Assembly: GCA_905373475.1 (NCBI GenBank)
Contig: CAJPTC010000032.1
Coordinates: forward strand, 1-28,786
DNA: 28,786 bases
Reading direction: 5' to 3'
Origin: Bacteroidia bacterium
Lineage (GTDB): Bacteria; Bacteroidota; Bacteroidia; Bacteroidales; CAJPTX01
Positions 16,253-21,990 of this stretch are shown here, in pieces. The notes under the pieces are model-generated. The model did not search any database and was not told where the DNA came from. It worked only from the letters and a program-made list of their open reading frames with translations. Made by a program: the position numbers and the translations under genes. Position 1 is the first letter of the stretch. Every line of letters begins with the position of its first letter.

Positions 16253-17005
16253 ATGCCGTTGGCTGAGTGGAAAGAGCGAACACGCCTCCTTGTAGGTGAG
16301 GAGCAGATAGAACGACTGGCACAAGCACATATCCTAGTAGTAGGCCTAGGAGGCGTAGGCGGCGCAGCTGCCGAAATGTTGGCACGCGCTGGTGTCGGTA
16401 AACTTACGCTGGTAGATGCCGACCGTATACACCCCACGAACATCAACCGACAAATCCTTGCACTTCACTCGAACATAGGCGAATTGAAAGTAGAAGTTGC
16501 AGCACGACGCCTTAAGGACATCAACCCATCGCTTGAAATAGAGACCCTACCCATATACCTAGAGGGTGAAACACTCGATACACTCATTGCACAACCCTTT
16601 GATGCGATTATTGACGCGATAGATACCATTTCGCCAAAGGTATACCTCATTAAAAAGGCGCTGGAAGTAGGTACGCTGCTCGTAAGTTCCATGGGGGCAG
16701 GTGCAAAGTATGATCCGAACGCCGTATGTGTAGGTTCGTTCTGGAAAAGTAACTACTGCCATCTGGCACGCACCATTCGCCGACGCTTACGTCAACTGCG
16801 CATAGAGGGATTGGAAGAGAAAGATTTTTTGGCAGTTTACTCTACCGAGCTATGCAATGCTTCTGCATTCGAAGCCGTGGAAGGCGAGCAGAATAAAAAG
16901 ACGCGCGCAGGAGTCATTTCCTACATTCCAAATCTTTTTGGATGCATGGCAGCAGGAGCTGCTCTTGAGGCTATTTTAGAGACCTCGCAATGCGTTTCTA
17001 AATAA
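16253..17005 (+). CDS. tcdA: tRNA threonylcarbamoyladenosine dehydratase (ThiF/E1-like)
   Basis: ATP-dependent E1-like enzyme, 250 residues, that dehydrates t6A at position 37 of ANN-decoding tRNAs to the cyclic form ct6A. The nucleotide-binding loop VVGLGGVGG is at about 30-38, followed by LVDADRIHPTNINRQ, the ThiF-family adenylation motif. TcdA features follow: SSMGAGAKYDP, CHLARTIRRRLR, VYSTE and a C-terminal SYIPNLFGCMAAG. GAGGAG at the end of the preceding gene is a well placed ribosome-binding site for the ATG at 16253. It is unlikely to be MoeB or ThiF, because those proteins keep a zinc CxxC pair that is absent here. Confidence 0.9.
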   Translation: MPLAEWKERTRLLVGEEQIERLAQAHILVVGLGGVGGAAAEMLARAGVGKLTLVDADRIHPTNINRQILALHSNIGELKVEVAARRLKDINPSLEIETLPIYLEGETLDTLIAQPFDAIIDAIDTISPKVYLIKKALEVGTLLVSSMGAGAKYDPNAVCVGSFWKSNYCHLARTIRRRLRQLRIEGLEEKDFLAVYSTELCNASAFEAVEGEQNKKTRAGVISYIPNLFGCMAAGAALEAILETSQCVSK

Positions 17006-17039
17006 AAAAGCGGTTAAGGGTTTCGCACAACCCTTAACC
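17004..17039 (-). terminator. Terminator of the lipoprotein cluster, overlapping the tcdA stop
   Basis: A perfect 11-bp stem (GGTTAAGGGTT at 17012-17022, AACCCTTAACC at 17029-17039) with a 6-nt loop. Read leftward it is followed by GCTTTTTTATTT, a proper U-tract, so it terminates the leftward lipoprotein cluster. Read rightward there is no U-run. The U-tract template overlaps the tcdA stop codon at 17003-17005. Confidence 0.85.
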
Positions 17040-17081
17040 AGAAGTATCAACGTGGTTTTAACACACCCTCATAATAAATTG

Positions 17082-17873
17082 TCATTTAATCTGAGGGGTA
17101 CTTATCGCCTTTTTGAAACCGAATTTATCTATAGAGGCAGCCTCCTCCCATAAATAAATCTGTTCATTTACGATCCATTGCTCGACGGTAGAATCGTCCT
17201 TAAAATGGTACAATACATAAAAAGAGCCTAAAAGCACCCCCATCATATTTCGTTGATGTGTGCTAGCCACCACCAGAACCAAATCTCCTTGTCCTAATAC
17301 AATTTCAATAGTCAGAGACTTCTCGCCGAACTCCGACTCGTCTTCCTCATACTCCTCATTCGCTTCGTCGGCATCCTTATCTCGGGGAGCATACTCACTG
17401 ATGAATGTTTGTTCTGCGCTCCTCTTGTTTGCAATAGTTCTTTCGGGGTCAGTCGAGGCAGGCTTTGCAGGTAGCCTCCAAGCCGCACCGTCTTGTTCAA
17501 ATTCCTGCTCCCTAGCGAGATTTTCCCAACTTTCCACAATCTTATTGCCCTCAAAACGTAGAATGACAAAACTGTGCAACAGATCTCCCACCTGCTCCTG
17601 ATAGAGCATTTGCGCCACCACATAGCCGCTATCTTCAAAAAGATGTAAGATTTTTATGTCGCTCAATGCTCCCTTTTCATGTTTGTAGGGTTCTTCATCT
17701 ATCACCCCAAAATGCTCCACCAGATTGTCTGCCACATACTGTTTATAATCAGTATTTTCGGCAATGTCGCGTAACAAATAAACTTTGGCAATCTCTAGCT
17801 TGCTCAGAGACTTTTGGCAACTTGTAGCAAAAAGCAACGTCCCAAAAAAGAAAAGTAAAAATCGAAATCGCAT
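17082..17873 (-). CDS. Lipoprotein with two SnoaL/NTF2-like halves, paralogue A
   Basis: A 263-residue predicted lipoprotein: signal peptide MRFRFLLFFFGTLLFATSC with lipobox ATSC and C19 as the acylated residue. The first half (about 25-125) aligns with the 18744-19622 product through FEDSGYVVAQ and ILRFEGNKIVESWENL, the back half of a SnoaL-like fold. Its front half has YVADNLVEHF where that paralogue has YIQHN. The second half keeps GQGDLVLVV and VLYHFKDDSTVEQW, but its front part is replaced by a strongly acidic stretch (DEANEEYEEDESEFGEKS). A frame extension to a TTG at 17885 exists, but the ATG at 17873 gives a clean signal peptide. It is the last gene of the leftward cluster, 21 nt after the preceding stop. 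No enzymatic role can be assigned; it may be a periplasmic ligand-binding protein. Confidence 0.65.
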   Translation of the reverse strand: MRFRFLLFFFGTLLFATSCQKSLSKLEIAKVYLLRDIAENTDYKQYVADNLVEHFGVIDEEPYKHEKGALSDIKILHLFEDSGYVVAQMLYQEQVGDLLHSFVILRFEGNKIVESWENLAREQEFEQDGAAWRLPAKPASTDPERTIANKRSAEQTFISEYAPRDKDADEANEEYEEDESEFGEKSLTIEIVLGQGDLVLVVASTHQRNMMGVLLGSFYVLYHFKDDSTVEQWIVNEQIYLWEEAASIDKFGFKKAISTPQIK

Positions 17874-17894
17874 CGCGTGTGTCAAATTATCTGC

Positions 17895-18703
17895 CTATAG
17901 TACTTCATACTTCCCGTTAGGATACTCTTCCTCGTAATGAAAATCTTCACTACAAGTCCATCTATTGATGACCTCGTTGTTTTTGCATTGAAGAATATTA
18001 AAATAAGCTGTACTGTACCCAATACCGAACCCAACAGCAGTACCTCCAGCATAAGTAATATCTTTCATTACGAAGACAAAATTCCCTTCTCCGTAAATCG
18101 CATAGATATTGTCGTAATATTCTTCAGAACTTCCTTCCATTCCAGCTCCATAATTCTCTTGGAAATCGTTTTTTTCATATTCCTCAGCAAGTTTTTTATT
18201 CGCTTCGGTTTTATCGAGATCGGTAATTAGCGTATCTCCTTGTGTACGAGTTTGCCACGAATCGCCATCAGAGATTACTTCGATATTCGCCCAGCGTTCC
18301 ACAATTTTTTGCCCATCGTAGCGAAATACGTCGACCACCACCTCTGGAGACCTATCAGAACGATTGTAAATCAGAACCGACTGTGCCACCACTACATCGC
18401 CATCCTCTATCATGCGAATAATATGAACGGAATCGGCGATATCAACTTGCCTACTGATATAGTTTGTTGGCATAACGTGCTCTACAAGACGTTCGCGATC
18501 TACGTACTGAAAAATGTGGTATCTCCATTAACGCGGCTGAGCAATAATTCTTGGACTTGCTGCTTGTGCGGCGACAAGAGCTGTACGGAACTTTCTAGAT
18601 TCTCTGTGGCTGTTTCACTCGCAGACTCGCCACTCCCACTGCACGCCGTAGTAAAGGCAATTACCACTGCTAAGAGAAAAAGCATAATTGTCTTTGTCTT
18701 CAT
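17895..18703 (-). pseudogene. SnoaL/NTF2-like lipoprotein, paralogue B, split by a frameshift
   Basis: Two frames form one gene. The 5' part (18703-18500) encodes MKTKTIMLFLLAVVIAFTTAC, a lipoprotein signal with C21, and continues to NGDTTFF before stopping at TAG. The 3' part continues in another frame from just after a T5 run (18514-18510 on the coding strand): QYVDRERLVEHVMPTNYISR, matching paralogue A (QYVADNLVEH), then MIEDGDVVVAQ, FRYDGQKIVERWANI and a diverged second half with YGEGNFVFV. One extra T in the run would restore a product of about 269 residues. Everything downstream of the run is undamaged, so the break is recent, a phase-variable state or a sequencing error. The ATG at 18473 of the 3' part is not a believable start because homology begins upstream of it. 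Confidence 0.7.
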
Positions 18704-18743
18704 TTTTTGTCGTTTTATTTATGAAAAAGTAAAATGCCTCCTA

Positions 18744-19622
18744 TTAAAAACCGAACTTACCATTGGCGTTCCTCCACGCGCTCTGTGGCGGAATTGCTTC
18801 CAAAATATTCCAATGTTCAACAATTTTTCCTTTGGAAAAACGGAAGAGATCGTAAAGTGCACTTTTGGCGACTCCATCAACACTCTTTTCGCTAACCACT
18901 AGCACATAATCACCTTCACCCAAAACTTTATGGATTGTAGAAGGAACAAACGACTGCCCACCATCGGCAAACAAAAGAAGCATTGCCATCATACCTTCCT
19001 GTATGTAGGGGTTATGCTCGGTATACGATGCCGTATCGGCAAACTCGGGAAAGCGCTCTATGCTATCCTGCAATACCACGGTACGCATAAAACCTTCGGC
19101 AAGTGTCTTATTTTCGGCACATTTATCTAAATCGGTCACTGCGGTGATATTACCTATGTAGGCACTTTGAAACACTGCCGTGTCAGAGGGAGTATGAAAA
19201 ACGGAGGAGTTGTCCCAGTGTTCCACGATCTTATCGCCCTCATAGTGGAAAATATCGAAGGTAAGTTCTATACTATCGTCGGGACGTGAAGTTAGCGTTT
19301 GCGCAAATACGTAATCGCCGTCTTCAAAGACACGAAGCGTATTCACTTTTATTCCGCTCTTCTCAGCCCCGCGGATCGCTTCGCGAAAGCCCTCTACTCC
19401 GTCTGCCACTTGCAGATTATGCTGAATATATTTTTCAGGATTGATATAAGCTATCGGCACAGAGTCTCCTGTCTCAAAAGTTTTGAGTAGCTCCACCACC
19501 TGTTCTTTGCGGGATAGAGTATTTTGCATTCCCCCTTCCCCTTGCGTATGATGCGGAGTACAACTTCCCAGAAAAAGAAGCAATGTTGTAACTGCAACGA
19601 CAATAAGAATACGAACCTTCAT
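18744..19622 (-). CDS. Lipoprotein with tandem SnoaL-like domains, paralogue C
   Basis: A 292-residue lipoprotein: signal MKVRILIVVAVTTLLLFLGSC with C21 as the acylated residue. Domain 1 (about 36-142) is a good match to the SnoaL-like COG4922 type: YIQHNLQVADGVEGFREAI (65-83), FEDGDYVFAQ (99-108) and FDIFHYEGDKIVEHWDN (122-138). Domain 2 (about 165-280) repeats the plan with YTEHNPYIQEG (200-210), GEGDYVLVV (235-243) and YDLFRFSKGKIVEHWN (257-272). It is an internal duplication, and the best preserved of the three paralogues. SnoaL relatives include polyketide cyclases and many small-molecule binders; an anchored extracytoplasmic version suggests ligand binding rather than the cyclase reaction. 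A GTG at 19646 extends the frame, but the ATG at 19622 starts a normal signal peptide. It is the first gene of the leftward cluster. Confidence 0.75.
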   Translation of the reverse strand: MKVRILIVVAVTTLLLFLGSCTPHHTQGEGGMQNTLSRKEQVVELLKTFETGDSVPIAYINPEKYIQHNLQVADGVEGFREAIRGAEKSGIKVNTLRVFEDGDYVFAQTLTSRPDDSIELTFDIFHYEGDKIVEHWDNSSVFHTPSDTAVFQSAYIGNITAVTDLDKCAENKTLAEGFMRTVVLQDSIERFPEFADTASYTEHNPYIQEGMMAMLLLFADGGQSFVPSTIHKVLGEGDYVLVVSEKSVDGVAKSALYDLFRFSKGKIVEHWNILEAIPPQSAWRNANGKFGF

Positions 19623-19750
19623 TCTTTCTAGTGAACTTAATTTCACAAAAAACTGTAACAGTAGTAGAACGAGTCTCCTTCAAACGGCATATTCACAAAA
19701 GAGGAAGCTATCTTCTAGCGACTCGACCCGCGTCAATCTCTTAGGTATAT

Positions 19751-19777
19751 AGAGCAACTGCAAAGGCGTGCTGCTCT
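19751..19777 (-). terminator. Possible weak terminator after mlaD
   Basis: AGAGCA (19751-19756) and TGCTCT (19772-19777) can pair around a 15-nt loop directly after the mlaD stop codon. There is no clear U-tract on the leftward side (ATATACC), so this is only a candidate. Confidence 0.25.
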
Positions 19778-20680
19778 CTAAAATATGGAGAACTTGAAAT
19801 AGCGCTTTGGGTGCTTCTGAATGTCCACTAACAACGAATCAAGACTCCGAACAGAAGAGCGCAAATCGTAGTAGAGAGAGTCGTCCTGTGCCATTTTCCC
19901 GATCGTCCCTTGTCCCTTCTGCATATCATTTGCCAGTTGCGTAGCTACAACAAGCAGTGAGTCCGTACGCTGCAGCGCGCTCCGCAGCGAAGGCTGCAAC
20001 TCTTCCATCGTTGTAGTCATGAGATACTGAATGGTGTCGGAGGTAGTTGCTAACTTATTTACCGCGGTATTCACATTGGCAACCGTAGCGGGCAGCGCAG
20101 CAGCCGTCATGCGCAAATTGCGCAGTAGCGCATATAGCTCATGGTAGGTTTCTTCGGCACGTTGCTCGGTTACAGTATGTTCTGCCACCTGTAGCACCAC
20201 CTTCAAAGAACGCACCATGGTATCAATATTCGCGATTAGAGGGCTCAATTTAGTGGATAGTGCCTCCGTGTAAGGCGTTTCACTAGAACCAGGGATCGTA
20301 TCGCCTGGGTTGAGATAAGGACCATCGCCCCACGCATCATATAAACGTACTACACTCCCCCCAATAAGCCCAGCATTCACAATCTGCGAATGCGCTGTAC
20401 GCTGCAAACGCAAAGTAGAGGGACAACGAAACTGCGCAAGAATGCGCCCAGTACCGTCATTCGCAAAACGGAGGTCTGAGACATAACCAACAGACAGTCC
20501 GTTGATTACAACACGGTTTGAAACGTACAAGCCCCCGATATTATTGAAGTAGGAGTAGTAGTAACTGCTCCTGTTGAATATATCGCGCCCTTTAAGGAAC
20601 TGATAACCTGCCACGCCCGCTAATAAAACAACTAGCGTGAATATACCTATGAGCCAAGTTTGTTTTGTACGTGTCTGCAT
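19778..20680 (-). CDS. mlaD: MlaD/MCE-family lipid-transport protein
   Basis: Inner-membrane-anchored MCE protein of 300 residues, the periplasmic substrate-binding part of a phospholipid transport system between the two membranes. One N-terminal membrane span (about 9-27) is followed by a single MCE domain (about 38-120) with GGLYVSNRVVINGLSVGYV and NAGLIGGSVVRL, then a long, mostly helical tail with many polar and hydrophobic heptads. The C-terminus HPKRYFKFSIF is close to the ending usual in Bacteroidetes MlaD proteins. It lies 80 nt downstream of the amidase gene on the same strand, a pairing usual in this phylum; the ATPase and permease genes of the system are not in this window. Confidence 0.88.
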   Translation of the reverse strand: MQTRTKQTWLIGIFTLVVLLAGVAGYQFLKGRDIFNRSSYYYSYFNNIGGLYVSNRVVINGLSVGYVSDLRFANDGTGRILAQFRCPSTLRLQRTAHSQIVNAGLIGGSVVRLYDAWGDGPYLNPGDTIPGSSETPYTEALSTKLSPLIANIDTMVRSLKVVLQVAEHTVTEQRAEETYHELYALLRNLRMTAAALPATVANVNTAVNKLATTSDTIQYLMTTTMEELQPSLRSALQRTDSLLVVATQLANDMQKGQGTIGKMAQDDSLYYDLRSSVRSLDSLLVDIQKHPKRYFKFSIF

Positions 20681-20760
20681 AATCTTTCTCCGTTCGTACC
20701 GTGGTATCAGGGTTATACGATGTTGCTAGTAGTTTGATACATGGCGTGCGCCTTTGCCTC

Positions 20761-21924
20761 CTATAGGCTTACTTTTCGTTCCCCTTCAAAGGCAACAAGA
20801 AAGGCATCGGGATATTGCTTTTTTACCTCCGCCAATTTCTTTTTTGCCGCCTCGAGATCGGTAAAGGCTTGTGTATAGTAGCGGTACAATTTCCCCTCTT
20901 TACGCTCCTTTAAGTCTGGGTAAAGTTTCCACAATCTGTGTGATGCGGCAACTCGCTGACTCAACGTAGCCACCTGAATCCGATACGTGCGCTTTGCCTT
21001 AGAAGTAGTAGCAGCCTCGGTATTCTTGTTTTGGGTAGACGTATTGCCCTTTGTCTGTGTGCTCGTATCCTTTCCCTTCTGAGCACTCGAGTCAGTTTTG
21101 ACAGCTGCCATGGTCTGAGCCGCATGCGCATCCCATTTCTTTTTGTATTCGACAAAGGCATTGTAGATCCCTTGTGCGAGCTCCTGCTGCCCCTTCTCAG
21201 AGAGGAGATATTTTTCTTCACTCGGATTACTCAAAAAACCAAGTTCTATAAGCACTGAGGGCATACTGCTCTTGTAGAGCACAAGAAAGCCTGCCTGCTT
21301 TACACCGCGATCTTTTCGTTGCAACTTTCCCACAAATTCTCCCTGTATACCCGATGCAAACTCCAAACTCTGATCGAGGAAAACATTCTGCATGAGCGAA
21401 AAAATCATGAAGGACTCGGGCGATTTGGGGTCGTAGCCCTCGTACTTTGTCGAATAATCGTCTTCGTACGATATAACCGAATTTTCTCGCTGTGCGACCT
21501 CGAGGTTGGATTTTGAAGTATGCAACCCCATTACAAAGGTTTCCGCCCCCACAGCGGCAGACGCCGAGGCTGCATTACAATGAATGGATATAAAGAGGTC
21601 AGCTTTCTTCTCGTTGGCAATGGCTGCACGCTGGTTCAGCTCGATAAAATCGTCCGTCTCGCGCGTAAAAATGGTGTTGAGTTCGGGGTAGTTCTCTTTA
21701 AGTAGTTTACCTAGCTTGAGCGCTACTGCGAGGGTCACATTTTTTTCTTGGCTGTGTTTCCCCTCAGTGCCAGGATCTTTACCTCCATGCCCTGCATCGA
21801 TCACTACTGTTTTCAGGAGCCCTACCGAGGGTTGTGCTGCCACAGAATCCAAAGACAAAAGAGGGAGTACCCAAAGCACTAGAAAGGCACACATTGCCCA
21901 CCAAGCCCCTCTTTGCACTCTCAT
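20761..21924 (-). CDS. N-acetylmuramoyl-L-alanine amidase (Amidase_3) with C-terminal SPOR domain
   Basis: Periplasmic zinc amidase that cuts the bond between MurNAc and L-Ala in peptidoglycan, used in cell separation. The protein has 387 residues, with an N-terminal signal (about 1-31, ending VAAQ). The catalytic domain has zinc ligands H46 (DAGHGG), E60 (SQEKN) and H115 (SIHCNA) and catalytic E227 (LIELGFLSN). A low-complexity Ser/Thr/Lys/Gln linker (about 265-310) leads to a SPOR-like domain (about 315-387, from YRIQVATLSQRVAA to the end) that would bind denuded glycan at the division site. The insertion around YEDDYSTKYEGYDPKSPES is typical of Bacteroidetes members. It is transcribed divergently from the lptD-like gene and followed by mlaD. 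Confidence 0.92.
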   Translation of the reverse strand: MRVQRGAWWAMCAFLVLWVLPLLSLDSVAAQPSVGLLKTVVIDAGHGGKDPGTEGKHSQEKNVTLAVALKLGKLLKENYPELNTIFTRETDDFIELNQRAAIANEKKADLFISIHCNAASASAAVGAETFVMGLHTSKSNLEVAQRENSVISYEDDYSTKYEGYDPKSPESFMIFSLMQNVFLDQSLEFASGIQGEFVGKLQRKDRGVKQAGFLVLYKSSMPSVLIELGFLSNPSEEKYLLSEKGQQELAQGIYNAFVEYKKKWDAHAAQTMAAVKTDSSAQKGKDTSTQTKGNTSTQNKNTEAATTSKAKRTYRIQVATLSQRVAASHRLWKLYPDLKERKEGKLYRYYTQAFTDLEAAKKKLAEVKKQYPDAFLVAFEGERKVSL

Positions 21925-21944
21925 CCCACTTCTCGAATTTGCAC

Positions 21945-21990
21945 TACCTTTGATCCCAAAAGGTGGGATCGTTTGAACAGTGCAAAGGTA
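21945..21990. promoter_or_regulatory. Divergent promoter pair for amidase and lptD with central inverted repeat
   Basis: Rightward -7 box TACCTTTG lies at 21945-21952, and the identical box on the minus strand at 21990-21983. Between them is the inverted repeat GATCCCA (21952-21958) / TGGGATC (21964-21970) with a 5-nt spacer. The rightward start would fall near 21959, inside the repeat; the leftward start would fall near 21976. No good -33 TTTG is seen for either. Confidence 0.5.

Noticed and set aside
17895..18473. Independent 192-codon gene starting at 18473
   Set aside because: Homology to the neighbouring paralogue begins upstream of this ATG, and the missing signal peptide is encoded in the adjacent frame, so it is the 3' part of a split gene.
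18500..18520. Programmed -1 ribosomal frameshift in the middle lipoprotein gene
   Set aside because: The bases are A-TTT-TTC in the zero frame; slipping back would put ATT in the P site, a poor slippery sequence, and no downstream stimulator structure is obvious. A homopolymer length change explains it more simply.
20735..20752. Another copy of the CATGGCG motif between the amidase and mlaD genes
   Set aside because: Only about nine bases (CATGGCGTG) match and neither flank does, so chance is sufficient.
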